Origin: Alicyclobacillus acidiphilus NBRC 100859
Lineage (GTDB): Bacteria > Bacillota > Bacilli > Alicyclobacillales > Alicyclobacillaceae
Assembly: GCF_001544355.1 (NCBI RefSeq)
Contig: NZ_BCQI01000021.1
Location: forward strand, 1-47,645
Direction of reading: 5' to 3'
Length of the DNA: 47,645 nucleotides
Made by a program: the position numbers and the translations under genes. Position 1 is the first letter of the stretch. Every line of letters begins with the position of its first letter. Shown here in pieces: positions 16,193 to 26,267 of the stretch. The notes below the pieces were generated by a model. It had not been told where the DNA came from. It did not search any database and saw only the letters and a program-made list of their open reading frames with translations.

Positions 16193-16567
16193 TCAGGGTT
16201 GCACGGTTGCTAGTTTGTATTTAGCCCAACTCCGCAAACCGTCGGATAAGCCCTCAGGAGTCAGTGATTGCCTCTTCCACCCGTGTGAATCTGCATAATC
16301 AGTGTACTTCTTCATCAGGCGATCCCAAGAGCCATCAATGACCCGAATTTCATCCGTTACCATGTCCATGGATACCCTTATCAACTTTTCGCCATCCGGC
16401 TCGAACCATAAATCAAGCGCGACTCGTTTCGACTCTTGGTCAATACTCACGTTCTTGAATCCGATGATTCGATATCCATCTCCAGGTGCCAAGATACCCA
16501 CAGCCTCTCTTTCAACGGTTCCAACAAGCATGCGCCACCACCACATTTGTCCGGTAAAAGTACACAA
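16193..16567 (-). CDS. Hypothetical protein, 124 aa
   Basis: I do not recognise this family. The frame has coherent, alternating beta-strand-like sequence (GYRIIGFKNVSIDQESKRVA, then LDLWFEPDG and KLIRVSMDMVTDEIRVIDG) followed by a helical, lysine-rich C-terminus. It resembles a small beta-sandwich domain such as those in secreted or lipoprotein C-termini. The start is uncertain: the N-terminal MCTFTGQMWWW looks odd and the internal Met of MLVGTVEREAVG may be the true start or a truncation scar. The membrane protein upstream is on the same strand, 74 bp away. Confidence 0.5.
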   Translation of the reverse strand: MCTFTGQMWWWRMLVGTVEREAVGILAPGDGYRIIGFKNVSIDQESKRVALDLWFEPDGEKLIRVSMDMVTDEIRVIDGSWDRLMKKYTDYADSHGWKRQSLTPEGLSDGLRSWAKYKLATVQP

Positions 16568-16641
16568 TATTTCGCCTTATCTTAGCAACTTTCGACTTGT
16601 TTTGCCAGTGAGCGTAATCATGCACGACCGAAATGAGCTTG

Positions 16642-17025
16642 CTACTTCATGCGCAACGTTCTCCAAAGCCACCTGACAAAACGCACTAACCTCAATCCAG
16701 CGTCCGTGGTCAACAAGACGACAATGACCGTGGTACAGACAAAGCCAATCCCGATTGGCAGAAACATTGGGTCCGCTGTGACACTCTGGTTCATCGTGCC
16801 AGTTATCGCTGTATAGACGACCTGAACAGATAGGAATCCATATAACAGTGAAAAAACGAGTGCCCTATACCCCGTTCGAAAATTTCGTGAATTCGTAAAC
16901 AAGAATAAGAGAAATAAGCCCACGACGAGCGTCATATACGTAGCTGCATCCTGTACAATGTAGAGCGAAACTGTTGCTGCAATGAAAGCCAAACAGCAGA
17001 TCACGAACGTCATGACTCGCAGCAT
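16642..17025 (-). CDS. Small four-helix membrane protein of unknown function
   Basis: The 127-aa protein has four hydrophobic segments: about residues 4-26 (MTFVICCLAFIAATVSLYIV), 29-46, 54-76 (ALVFSLLYGFLSVQVVYTAI) and 88-108 (PIGIGFVCTTVIVVLLTT). It ends in a basic tail (RLVRFVRWLWRTLRMK), suggesting a cytoplasmic C-terminus. I recognise no family. Composition and length are those of a real membrane protein, but no strong ribosome site decides the start. It may be co-transcribed with the hypothetical gene that follows. Confidence 0.55.
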   Translation of the reverse strand: MLRVMTFVICCLAFIAATVSLYIVQDAATYMTLVVGLFLLFLFTNSRNFRTGYRALVFSLLYGFLSVQVVYTAITGTMNQSVTADPMFLPIGIGFVCTTVIVVLLTTDAGLRLVRFVRWLWRTLRMK

Positions 17026-17143
17026 TTTCTGCTCTGACCTCCATGAGTTGCGCTATCACTCTGAATACCTGATGGGTGTACGGAGACTATGATTTGCGCC
17101 TTCTTTCATCATGTATTAGCTTCCCACCGAATTCCTGAAGAGT

Positions 17144-17320
17144 CTATTTCCGGAGCGGCATAAATTGTGCAGGATCTAGCGCATCCGATTCTATAACAAT
17201 CGCAGTTAAGCCAACGTCCGTCTTCGTTTCATGCCATTCTCCCTGTTCCCAAAAGACCGCGTCACCAATTGCAACAGGAACGATCCTATCTGAATTGGAG
17301 CGGTCCGTCCTTAGCAACAT
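17144..17320 (-). pseudogene. Cupin-domain protein, internally deleted remnant
   Basis: Translation from ATG 17320 gives MLLRTDRSNSDRIVPVAIG, then DAVFWEQGEWHETKTDVG and LTAIVIESDALDP to TAG 17144. The second half is the characteristic C-terminal strand set of small Firmicute cupins (GDAVFWxxGEWHETxTD). The part that should carry the metal-binding GxHxH strand, about 50 residues between RTDRSN and SDRIVPV, is missing. Upstream coding-like sequence (HHSIVELGIDDQE) is in another frame, implying a further frameshift near 17345. It is almost certainly non-functional. Confidence 0.6.
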
Positions 17321-17465
17321 CGCCCACGTTATCGCGTTCCATTCACTCTTGATCGTCTATTCCAAGTTCGACAATAGAGTGATGAGACACGAGAGCATGA
17401 CGCGCGGTCTCCCGCGCGCGGCCATCTTCACATCCGGCACAGCGTGTGGCAGTCCGATCGCTCCC

Positions 17466-18074
17466 TCAGCGGATCCGCCGCGCGATCAACACGTCCATGG
17501 CGTGTTTGTGCGGGACGCCGCTCGAGTTGCAGTCGAAAATGACTTCTTCAAATGCAAGGATCTCCCAGTCCCAATAGTAGCGCAGCAAATCCCCGGACCT
17601 GTAGAAGTATTCGTCTGTGCCCCAGTCGGGCGGCGTCTCGAGGAACGGCTTCTCGACGAACGCGTTGAACACGTTGAGGCCGCCGACGCGGGTGCACGCC
17701 TTGTAGTTTTCAAACTTCTCGTCCCGTCGCTGCGGATGCAGGTACGTCAATGCACCACTGGAATAGACCATGTCGTACATCTCCGACAGGGCGAAATCGT
17801 CGAGGTGTGCGTGGATCGTGGTGATCGCGAGGCCCTCCTCGGCCGCCCAGCGTTCAGCTTTCTCGAGGCCAGGCAACGAGACGTCGACACCGACCGAACG
17901 GAAGCCATGCTTCGCAAAGTGAATCATATCTTTGCCTTCGCCGCAGCCGAGATCGATCACGTTTCCACCTCGAAGCCCGCAAGCATCGATGGCCATCCGA
18001 CACAACTCGTTTGGTTCCTTGCCCCAATAGAATTCTGGCTTCCTGTACACTTCGTCGTACGTCTCCATGGACAT
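17466..18074 (-). CDS. Class I SAM-dependent methyltransferase (TehB-like)
   Basis: The 202-aa soluble methyltransferase has the SAM-binding glycine motif NVIDLGCGEGKDMIHFA near residues 38-54. Acidic residue motif II is in SVGVDVSL, and the loop ALTYLHPQRRDEKFENY is followed by GGLNVFNAF, the TehB/thiopurine-methyltransferase-like arrangement. ATG 18074 is preferred: CAGGAG lies nine bases upstream and the product begins MSMETYDEVYRKPEFYWGK, the usual family opening. An extension to 18107 has no ribosome site. The acceptor is unknown. It follows the YfiT-family gene on the same strand after 54 bp. Confidence 0.82.
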   Translation of the reverse strand: MSMETYDEVYRKPEFYWGKEPNELCRMAIDACGLRGGNVIDLGCGEGKDMIHFAKHGFRSVGVDVSLPGLEKAERWAAEEGLAITTIHAHLDDFALSEMYDMVYSSGALTYLHPQRRDEKFENYKACTRVGGLNVFNAFVEKPFLETPPDWGTDEYFYRSGDLLRYYWDWEILAFEEVIFDCNSSGVPHKHAMDVLIARRIR

Positions 18075-18128
18075 GCGCCTCAACTCCTGTAATCGTACAT
18101 TTCTCACATGCGTGGGGAAGCTTACGGT

Positions 18129-18653
18129 CTACCACCCCATGCGTGCCCGCAAACCTGTGATTTGTGCAAGATGGTGACGCCCATGCCAAGCAAACATCTG
18201 AATCGCACGTTCCAATGTCACACGGCCATGTGTGGGACTGACGAAGGTGCGGGCGAGATCGACAGGCTTGAGTTGTCGTACCAGTATCGCGAACCGTGTG
18301 CGCAGGGCTTCAAGCAACAGGATGGACGTCTCTGCAGGGGTCTCCCGGCTATCGCTCAACTCAGCCCACAAATCTTGTCGGTACGTGCCTGCGTTGGGAT
18401 CTTCCTCGGTCAAAGCCCGTTTGAAGCGAACATATGCATGCACGTCGTTGTCCGCCAAATGGTGAACGACCTGCTGTACGGTCCAGCCCCCCGGACGGTA
18501 AGGCGTCGCCAACTGCTCCGCTGTCAGGCCGTGAATTGCCTCTCGCAAGGCTTGCGGCAACGCCAAAATCGTCTGCAGCCATTCTTCTCGCTGATCCACT
18601 GTCGATCCGTCGGCCGGCACAAACCGTCCAATCGGATAGCGAAGCTCGTCCAT
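18129..18653 (-). CDS. YfiT/DinB-family metal-dependent protein, putative bacillithiol S-transferase
   Basis: The 174-aa four-helix-bundle protein matches the B. subtilis YfiT/BstA group: LRYPIGRF at the start, RPGGWTVQQVVHHLADND (first His ligands), YVRFKRALTEEDPNAGTY, and near the C-terminus WHGRHHLAQI, supplying the remaining His ligands. The family binds Zn or Ni, and members conjugate bacillithiol to electrophiles or antibiotics. ATG 18653 follows GGGAGGAAATCGAG; the frame is open to 18707 but lacks a ribosome site. It starts 50 bp after the addA stop, on the same strand. The bacilliredoxin at 32004 shows the host uses bacillithiol. Confidence 0.85.
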   Translation of the reverse strand: MDELRYPIGRFVPADGSTVDQREEWLQTILALPQALREAIHGLTAEQLATPYRPGGWTVQQVVHHLADNDVHAYVRFKRALTEEDPNAGTYRQDLWAELSDSRETPAETSILLLEALRTRFAILVRQLKPVDLARTFVSPTHGRVTLERAIQMFAWHGRHHLAQITGLRARMGW

Positions 18654-18703
18654 CTCGATTTCCTCCCGACTCTGAAGGGAATGCGCGGCGAATTCACAAA
18701 TGA

Positions 18704-21700
18704 TCACTCCCGCTCGTTCAATCGCGTTCGATCCCGATGAATCAACCGCAGAAACACGTCAGCCAAGTTCATGGGCCGGACGGTGACGGCCCTGGCCGGA
18801 CGGACGAAGTACAGGTAGGCAATCGCTGGCTTGTCGGCCGTGATCGGAGCCAACGCCGCCAAATAGGTTGCCACCTGGGCTTCGTACTCGCGCGCCATGC
18901 TTGCGACACCAGCTTCGTCGACCCGATCCGTCTTGTAATCGACGACGACCCAGCCGTCCTCTTCCTCGAACAGACAGTCGATGACGCCCTGCGCAATCAC
19001 CGATACCGACTTTCCGCCTTCCTCGGCCGGCACGTCGATCCGGTGAAAGAACGGCTGCTCCCTCACCATCCGCAGGGCTTTCTGCATCCGTCTGCCAAGC
19101 GGTGATTCGAGAAACGCCGCGACGTCTTCCAATTGGACGGCGGCGGCGAGATCGGGCGAAAGCTGTCCGATTTCGACCAGTCGATCTCGCTCGTCCATGA
19201 GCGCAGCCAGACTCGTGGAAGGCGGCCACGCGCACCGCTGCATGAACGTGTGAAACGCGACGCCGCCATCGCGAGGGGTGGCGCCGCCATCGCGTACAAA
19301 GACCGGTTCATCGAGCAGCGAAGCGGCTGCGTTCACGTGCAGTCGGCGCACACCGGAGGGCGACGTTGCCACATGCAAGCGACGCATGTCGGTCGCAGTC
19401 ACCTTGGAGAAGATCATCTCGAAGGCGTCCGGTGTGCGATCGCGAATCTGGACGACGCGCGGGCGGGCGGGATCGAGCGTCAGTTCGCGCAACCGCCGAT
19501 CCCAGTCGATGCCTGTTCTCGCGTCGCCGAGTTCATCCGAAGAGCCGACGTCCGTCCCGTCATTGCCCGCCTCGTCCGCAAAGACATGCAGTTTCACAGA
19601 CAAACGGGCCCGATCCGTCTCGAACAGGCGGCCATCGAAGGCGAAACCTCCCGCAAATTCCCGCAGCGCGCGAGCTTGCGGATGGCGAAGAAGGACTGGA
19701 AGCATCCAATCGAGATACGTCCTCGCGGCAAAAAAGCGGCTTGTGGCGAGTCGGCGATCCGCCAGGTCATGGGCGTAACAAGCCATCCGAACCTGCTGTT
19801 CGAGGTTGCGGCAGGATCCGACCAGGATCAAACGTTCTTTGGCGCGCGTGAACGCGACATACAGGATGCGCGCCTCTTCGGCAAGCGTTTCGCGAGCTTC
19901 CGCGTACTGCGCGGCAATCGCGGCCATCGTGCGCCAGCGTTGGCCTGTGGCGGGATCGAACGCGTTCGCGCCGACACCCAGTTTGCGATGCATCGGCAGG
20001 TCGTCCGGACGCAGGCGGAATTGCTTGCCGAGATCGATCACGAAGACAATCGGGAATTCCAGCCCTTTGCTGCGGTGAATCGTCATGACCTGCACGCTGT
20101 TCGCTTCCGGCGGCGCCGCGAGGCCAACGTCCAGCTCTGCGTCCTCCTGTTCGCGCCATTGCTGCAAAAACGTGAAGAGGCTCGCCATCGGCTCTCGTTC
20201 GTCGTGCGCCTGCGCGAATTGCAGCAACTGGGCGACGTTGGCCCGCCGCGCGGCTCCTCTTGGCATGCCGTCGAGATACAGCAGAAGATTCGTGTCGGAC
20301 AGCAGTTGCAGCAGCAGTTCCCGAACGCCGACGCGTCCCGCCAGCCGACGCCAGCCTTCGAACCGCTCGAGGAACGCGGCGCACGATTCGGCGACCGCGC
20401 GATACTCGTGATCTGCCGGGCAGCGGGCGCCCGATTGCACGGCGTGCCAATACGATCCACCCGCAACCAGCCTGACTTGCGCCAGCAAAGTCTCGTCCCA
20501 GCCGACGAGCGGAGATCGCAGCAAGGCCACCAGCGCAAGCGAGTCGAGTGGATTGTCGATAGCTCGCAGGGCCTGGATCAGCCACTGAATCTCCATCGCG
20601 TCGTAGAAACCCGTCGACGTGTTGCCTGCGGCTGGAATGCCGTGTCGCGCCAACGTGTCGATCACGACATTCAACGCGGCCTTGCCGGACCGCATCAGCA
20701 CCGCGAAGTCGCCGAAGGCGACGGGCCGACTCTCCCCCCGCTTCGCATCGTAGACGACCGTTTCCTGTGCGAGCATGTCGTGGATCCGCGCGGCCACCAA
20801 CGCCGCTTCGCGTTCGAGCGCCGTCTCGTCGATCTCGTCGGCCTCTCCATCGCGAAGGCCGCTGTCGTCGGCTGCCCCGCCATCCGAACCCTGATTGTCC
20901 TCCGACTCGGGAGCGCCGTTCGCGAAACGAGCGGGATCGCGCTCGAACAGATGCGCTTCGACGACGCACTCGTCGCCTGGAAGCGCCGGGTAGTCTGCCA
21001 TGCTTCGCATTTCGACGTGTTCATCGTAGGCAAAACCGGTCGTTTCGACGTGAAACAGTTGCCGGAACGAGAAGTTGATGAAATCGACAATCTCGGCGCG
21101 ACTCCGGTAATTGTCCTGCAAATCGATGCTTTGGCCGCCGTCTCCCCGCGCATATCGTTGATAGCGCGCCAGGAACAGCGACGGTTCCGCCATGCGAAAG
21201 CGATAAATGCTCTGTTTCACGTCGCCGACGGCAAACAGGCCGTCCCCGCGACTTGTCAGCAAGTCGACGATGGCGTCCTGAATCGGACTCGTGTCCTGAT
21301 ACTCGTCGACGAAGACATGCGCGTATTTCGCCTGGGCCCTGGCAAGCGCCGTCAAGTCCGAACTGAGAATCTGGTAGGCATCGTGTTCGAGATCGTTGAA
21401 ATCGAGGACGCCGTCCTCCGCTTTCCGAAGCCGCGCGTGGTCAATCAGCCGTTGGCACAACGACGTCAGCGCGCGAATATGCGGAGCCATGCCAATCAAG
21501 TCATCGAGCAGCGCATCGTCTCCGCGCGACAACACGGGCAGCAGCGTCTTTTTGACGATGTCCGTCGCCATTTTGCGCAGCGTTTTGATCTCGTCCGCTT
21601 CCCAGCCCTTGTACGAAATGGACGCCGCGCGGCCTTCGAAGAACCGGAGTTCGCGGTCGACGTCCGCCAGATCCGCGCCAGGGCTGTTCAGTCGATCCAG

Positions 21701-22489
21701 AGCCGCATGCAACGCTGTCAGCGCGTCGCGCAACCATGCGGCGGGTTTGGCGAGTTCGTCCACAGGCTCCGCCAGACGAAGCGCGATTTCGACGGGCGTG
21801 ACGGCCCGGCTCAGCCAGTCCCCCACCCATTGGCGGAACAGGCCGGCAAACGGCGTGCTTGGGTCAGCCGCGTGAAGCGGATACGCATTCGCGGCCTGGT
21901 CCAACCAGTCGACCGGATCGACCTGGGACCTTGCCAATTCGTACAACTGAATCAGCACGCGCGTGAGCGATCTCGCGTCGGTCAGCCGCAGGAAGGTCAT
22001 CATCTGCCGGACCTCGGTCGCGAACGGCTCCTCGGCGAGCGCCTGTCGGACGGTTTCTTCGGCGAAGCGGCGGAGGGCGACTTTCTGTTCGTTGTCCGCC
22101 ATCAGCCGAAACCGTGGAGATCGCCCAAGAACCGTGGGATTTTGTTCGATCACGCTAAGACAAAAGCTGTGAATGGTCGAAATCTGCGCCTGCCAAAGCA
22201 GGTCCAGTTCGCGGCGAAAGCGGCGCGCAAGCCGTTCGTCGCCAGCCGCCCGAGCGGCTTCGACGGCGGACTCGATTCCGCTCGCGAGCCGTTGTCGCAT
22301 TTCGCCAGCGGCAGCCTCCGTAAACGTCATGACAAGGAACCGATCCATGGTGAGCCCGTCGTCTTCCCGCAACAGGGAAAGAACGCGTTCGACGAGCACC
22401 GCCGTCTTGCCGGACCCGGCCCCCGCCGAAACGACCATGCGTGTACCGCGCAAGCCAATGGCCCGCGCCTGCGTCGGCGACCATTTCAT
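18704..22489 (-). CDS. addA: ATP-dependent helicase/nuclease subunit A
   Basis: The 1261-aa UvrD-family helicase plus nuclease is the motor of AddAB, which resects double-strand breaks for RecA loading and recognises Chi. Walker A is VSAGAGSGKTAVLVERVL near residues 19-36, motif II is VFVDEYQDTSPIQ near 395, motif III FAVGDVKQSIYRF follows, and motif VI is ILYVAFTRAKERLIL near 890. The C-terminal RecB-type nuclease core is WVVVDYKTDRVD. It is slightly longer than the 1232-residue B. subtilis protein. Its start overlaps the addB stop by 4 bp (ATGA), giving coupled synthesis of the two subunits. A very long open frame on the opposite strand is a compositional shadow. Confidence 0.97.
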   Translation of the reverse strand: MKWSPTQARAIGLRGTRMVVSAGAGSGKTAVLVERVLSLLREDDGLTMDRFLVMTFTEAAAGEMRQRLASGIESAVEAARAAGDERLARRFRRELDLLWQAQISTIHSFCLSVIEQNPTVLGRSPRFRLMADNEQKVALRRFAEETVRQALAEEPFATEVRQMMTFLRLTDARSLTRVLIQLYELARSQVDPVDWLDQAANAYPLHAADPSTPFAGLFRQWVGDWLSRAVTPVEIALRLAEPVDELAKPAAWLRDALTALHAALDRLNSPGADLADVDRELRFFEGRAASISYKGWEADEIKTLRKMATDIVKKTLLPVLSRGDDALLDDLIGMAPHIRALTSLCQRLIDHARLRKAEDGVLDFNDLEHDAYQILSSDLTALARAQAKYAHVFVDEYQDTSPIQDAIVDLLTSRGDGLFAVGDVKQSIYRFRMAEPSLFLARYQRYARGDGGQSIDLQDNYRSRAEIVDFINFSFRQLFHVETTGFAYDEHVEMRSMADYPALPGDECVVEAHLFERDPARFANGAPESEDNQGSDGGAADDSGLRDGEADEIDETALEREAALVAARIHDMLAQETVVYDAKRGESRPVAFGDFAVLMRSGKAALNVVIDTLARHGIPAAGNTSTGFYDAMEIQWLIQALRAIDNPLDSLALVALLRSPLVGWDETLLAQVRLVAGGSYWHAVQSGARCPADHEYRAVAESCAAFLERFEGWRRLAGRVGVRELLLQLLSDTNLLLYLDGMPRGAARRANVAQLLQFAQAHDEREPMASLFTFLQQWREQEDAELDVGLAAPPEANSVQVMTIHRSKGLEFPIVFVIDLGKQFRLRPDDLPMHRKLGVGANAFDPATGQRWRTMAAIAAQYAEARETLAEEARILYVAFTRAKERLILVGSCRNLEQQVRMACYAHDLADRRLATSRFFAARTYLDWMLPVLLRHPQARALREFAGGFAFDGRLFETDRARLSVKLHVFADEAGNDGTDVGSSDELGDARTGIDWDRRLRELTLDPARPRVVQIRDRTPDAFEMIFSKVTATDMRRLHVATSPSGVRRLHVNAAASLLDEPVFVRDGGATPRDGGVAFHTFMQRCAWPPSTSLAALMDERDRLVEIGQLSPDLAAAVQLEDVAAFLESPLGRRMQKALRMVREQPFFHRIDVPAEEGGKSVSVIAQGVIDCLFEEEDGWVVVDYKTDRVDEAGVASMAREYEAQVATYLAALAPITADKPAIAYLYFVRPARAVTVRPMNLADVFLRLIHRDRTRLNERE

Positions 22490-25400
22490 CGCGTGTTTGC
22501 CTCCTCTCCCTGATCTCTCCAGGTTTCGCGGGCGTCGAACAACTCGTCGAATCGCCGCGACCGCAAGACGCGGTAGTGCGTCGCATGCAGGCCATGCTCA
22601 AACTGGCAAATCGAATTGTAAGAACAGAAGTTGCAGGCCCGATCCGCCCGCTGGCGCAAATACGGGCGGACTGGGACCTTGCCCGTCTTGATATCCGCCG
22701 CGAGCTTTTTGATCCTCGCCTGGACGGCCTCAAGGACGTTCGACCACTCCTTCGCGGTCCAGACCTTGGCAGTCTTCAACAGCGATCCGTCCTGCTTGTA
22801 CACTTCCTTGAACAGCATCGATTGGCGCCGCGGCAAATCGGCATCCATCGCCGCAATCACGGCATCGTCCGCCGCCATGTAGCCTTCGGCGCGGTACACC
22901 TTCAACACGTCGTCGTGCGCTTTCGACGCGTCCAGCGGACCATCGAGCAAATCTGGCTGCGTGACCAGCGGCATATAATACACGCCTGCCGGCAGCGCGG
23001 GCTTGTCGTCCGACAGCAATTGCCCGACGACTGCCGCGTACGCCAACAGTTGCAACTGCAGGCCGTAATAGATGTTGGTGGGATCCAGCCGCTGGCCGCT
23101 GCGCGTCTTGTAGTCGAAGATGCGATACCAGCGAACGTGTTCGGTCTCGAAGACATCGACGCGATCCACCCGCCCTCGCAGTTCGATCTCACTGCCATCG
23201 TCGCCCTCGATCCGAAACGCGGGCATATCGTCTTCGCCAAGCCCGAACGACCACTCGAGCGCGTGCGGCCGGAACTGGCTGCGTTCCATTTGCCGCCACA
23301 GAATCTCCCCAACCACGTCCACGTAACGGGCGAGATCGCGCGAACGGATCCGCCGCAAGGCATCGGCATCCATCGCCCGATACAGGGGACGGTGAAGCAC
23401 CTCTTCAAACTTGTCCCGAACGAGCCGTTGGACATCCTCCATGCTCAGGTGCGCGACGTCCTGTTGACTCAATTCCTCGACCATCGCGTAGACCACATCG
23501 TGCAACAGGTTGCCGATGTCCTGCGGACGAACGTCGTCGAACGCAATGGGCTCGATCCGGAGCCCGTGGCGGAGGAAGAACGCGTATGGACAAGCGGCGT
23601 ACGACTCCAGTCGGTTGACGCTCGTCTTGAGTGGAGAGCCAAACAAGGCCGTGGCGATTGGCTCCGGTATCCGTCCGTTCGGCAGCCGGTGGCCAAGCCC
23701 GCGCAAGCCCTGGGACCACGCGGCCGCGACGCCTTCATCCTGCTGTGGATGAAGCAGGTACTCCAAGATGTCCTGGACAAGCGGAACGCGCAGTATCTCG
23801 TCGGCCCCTTCTGCCGACGTGATGGAGGCCAAGGTTTGAACGAGCAAGGTCAGTGCCTGGCGCGGACGCAGGATTGGCAGGCTTTGATCAGCCGCATGAG
23901 CGGGGCCGATGGCCTCCGGTTCGATATGGTCAAACGACCGGTTCAACAATTCGCTGAGATAGGTCAACAGTTGCGCGGGCCGTCGTTCTGCACCGTGTAC
24001 GAACTTCGCGTAACTGACGACGAGGCGTTCCCTGGCCCGCGTCAGGATGCGATACGGCACAGCCTGCAGCAAGAGAAACGTCTCGCGCTCGGTCCAGCCA
24101 AGCGGCGTTCCGAAAATGTGTGAAAACATCTCGCGCTCATCGTCCTGCAGGAGGCCGCTGGCCCGGGCGCGAAGCGGGATCGTCGTATCGTTTGCACCGA
24201 TGACAAAGACATGCGGTTTCGTCCAGTTTTTCGCATGTTGAAAATCGCATAGAAACACTTGATTGACGCCGCTCGGGATGGTCGACAGGCGTTCGCGGTC
24301 AAGCGCTTCGAGGACGAGCCTCAGCGCGTCCAATCGGTCGAGCGGCAGATCGGGATGGACCGTGGCAAGATCGTTCAACAGCGCGACGATCTGACTCCAC
24401 GCCTGCTCCTCCTGACTCGCGACAAGCGGATTGACTTCGGGGTCCTCACGCACGACCGATATGGCGACCTGAGCCCGGACGTCAAATGCTTCAAACAATC
24501 CCCAAACAGCTTGGGCCAGCTGGATCGGCGTGATGGCGGCTTGGCCAGCGGCCGCGAGAAACGGCTCCAGCCGCGCGTACAAGCGGCGACGCAACTTGTC
24601 GGCAAATTGATCTTCCGGCGCCACCTCCGAAGTCGCCTCGGATTGCCGCGTCCGTCCGGCAAAAGCCCACGGTTCCGAGGCTTGCCAGACGTCGGCGCCC
24701 TGAACGCCGTATTGGCGCAGATAGAGATCCAGCCGATCGCGCTCAGCCAGCGAAAGCTGCACGTAGTCGGTTCGAATGAACGCCGCGGCGGCGTCCACCG
24801 ACATATCGTCGCGGGCAAGCTTCATGGCGGCCCCGAGAAAGCGGCCGAGCGGATGCGCGCTCAATTTGGGAAACGTGTCGATGGCGTACGGAATCTGCTG
24901 CTCGTCGAAGATTTCCGACAGCCGCAGGCCTTCGTCCTCAATCGAAGGACAGACCACGGCGATATCGGAAAACCGAACGCGTTCCAACTCGACCAACGCG
25001 GTGATGGCCTTCGCGACCTGGCGAAATTCCGTCTCTTCATCGCGACACGCCCACAGACTGACGCCCGCTCCGGGAACGCTCGGCGGCTGTCCGTGATCGA
25101 CACCTGCCGTCACACCTGCATCCTCGCGCCGCACGGGCAGACTCTTGCCCTCGCGTATCGCCGTCTCGAGGGCCAGCAGATCGCTGTGCGCAAACCGCCT
25201 GGGCTGGTTGAATCGCCGGACTTCGATGGCGACGCCAGCACGCTGCAACACCGCCGACAACTGTGCAAACTGATATTCGCTGCCAAGCCACAGACTGCCG
25301 ACCTTCTCGCCTGCCTGCAAAGCGTAATCCTGTAACCGCGGAAACGAGGATTGGGCTTCGTGCGGATGGCCCCCGCCGACGCCTGCGTCTGACGCGCTTC

Positions 25401-26142
25401 CGTCGCGATCGCCAATCACGATCACTTTCCCCCCCGCCGTCGCGATGGCCGACACGAGCCGTATTTGCTGATGCGTGAACGAGGTGAATCCGTCCACCGC
25501 GAAATGCGCGTCGGCGATCCACGGAACCTGGTGGACGGTGCTGGCGGCTTCCGTCAGATTGAAGGCGGGATCGAAAAAATTTCGTTCCTCCAGCAGCGCG
25601 CGGTAGCGCACATAGAGCGTGCACAAATCGCGCAGTTTGCCAAGCAAGGACGTGCCGGCTTGGCGGCGGAACGGCTGGTCGGATTGCGAGAGGGACAAGG
25701 CGGCCGACTCCAAGGCCCCTTGCAATGCGGCGAGATTCACCTCATGCTCCGCGAATTCGTCGAACACGTCGAGGATCATCTCGAAAAATCGTCCATCTGG
25801 ATTCACTTGCCGGAGCGGCCCCAGGTCGCTCCGCACATCCCGATACGCCGAGCTCAACAGAATCTGCTTGCCGGTGCTGTTCACCGTCGGCCGACTCGGT
25901 TGCGCGGCATACGAGCGAATGCGTTCCGCCAATCGCTCGAACGTAATGACCTCTGGGCGCAAAGCCGACGACATCCGCTCCATCAACATCTGTTCGGCCG
26001 CGAACGCGGTATCGCTCGGAACCACCCAAAACAGCGGCGCTCCGATGGGCTGCTTGGCCGTTTCTTCAAGAAACGCCTCCACCACTTCATACGATTTCCC
26101 CGTTCCGGACGGGCCAATCCAATAGGACACAAGCTGGTTCAT
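22486..26142 (-). CDS. addB: ATP-dependent helicase/nuclease subunit B
   Basis: The 1218-aa partner of AddA processes the 5' strand and recognises Chi. The N-terminal ATP-binding motif is YWIGPSGTGKSYEV (residues 7-20). The C-terminal nuclease has RIFDYKTRSGQRL. The iron-sulphur cluster cysteines are visible: one in YAACPYAFFLRHGL and three in ADRACNFCSYNSICQFE, the four-Cys clamp typical of AddB. ATG 26142 is chosen because GCAGGAGG lies six bases upstream; a TTG at 26157 falls on that ribosome site. It is the first gene of addB-addA, diverges from the MFS carrier, and YfiT and methyltransferase genes follow downstream. Confidence 0.97.
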   Translation of the reverse strand: MNQLVSYWIGPSGTGKSYEVVEAFLEETAKQPIGAPLFWVVPSDTAFAAEQMLMERMSSALRPEVITFERLAERIRSYAAQPSRPTVNSTGKQILLSSAYRDVRSDLGPLRQVNPDGRFFEMILDVFDEFAEHEVNLAALQGALESAALSLSQSDQPFRRQAGTSLLGKLRDLCTLYVRYRALLEERNFFDPAFNLTEAASTVHQVPWIADAHFAVDGFTSFTHQQIRLVSAIATAGGKVIVIGDRDGSASDAGVGGGHPHEAQSSFPRLQDYALQAGEKVGSLWLGSEYQFAQLSAVLQRAGVAIEVRRFNQPRRFAHSDLLALETAIREGKSLPVRREDAGVTAGVDHGQPPSVPGAGVSLWACRDEETEFRQVAKAITALVELERVRFSDIAVVCPSIEDEGLRLSEIFDEQQIPYAIDTFPKLSAHPLGRFLGAAMKLARDDMSVDAAAAFIRTDYVQLSLAERDRLDLYLRQYGVQGADVWQASEPWAFAGRTRQSEATSEVAPEDQFADKLRRRLYARLEPFLAAAGQAAITPIQLAQAVWGLFEAFDVRAQVAISVVREDPEVNPLVASQEEQAWSQIVALLNDLATVHPDLPLDRLDALRLVLEALDRERLSTIPSGVNQVFLCDFQHAKNWTKPHVFVIGANDTTIPLRARASGLLQDDEREMFSHIFGTPLGWTERETFLLLQAVPYRILTRARERLVVSYAKFVHGAERRPAQLLTYLSELLNRSFDHIEPEAIGPAHAADQSLPILRPRQALTLLVQTLASITSAEGADEILRVPLVQDILEYLLHPQQDEGVAAAWSQGLRGLGHRLPNGRIPEPIATALFGSPLKTSVNRLESYAACPYAFFLRHGLRIEPIAFDDVRPQDIGNLLHDVVYAMVEELSQQDVAHLSMEDVQRLVRDKFEEVLHRPLYRAMDADALRRIRSRDLARYVDVVGEILWRQMERSQFRPHALEWSFGLGEDDMPAFRIEGDDGSEIELRGRVDRVDVFETEHVRWYRIFDYKTRSGQRLDPTNIYYGLQLQLLAYAAVVGQLLSDDKPALPAGVYYMPLVTQPDLLDGPLDASKAHDDVLKVYRAEGYMAADDAVIAAMDADLPRRQSMLFKEVYKQDGSLLKTAKVWTAKEWSNVLEAVQARIKKLAADIKTGKVPVRPYLRQRADRACNFCSYNSICQFEHGLHATHYRVLRSRRFDELFDARETWRDQGEEANTR

Positions 26143-26267
26143 AGAAACCTCCTGCAACCTTACATCTGTTTCCTTATTTCGACACGTCGATGGCCGACTC
26201 CTGTACCTGGCCGTTTGTCACATGTTGGCCGTCGCCCACATATATCGAGGATATCCCGTGACGAAAG

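Noticed and set aside
19133-22513. 1126-codon plus-strand frame inside addA
   Set aside because: It is the antisense shadow of addA, which has all helicase and nuclease motifs on the other strand.
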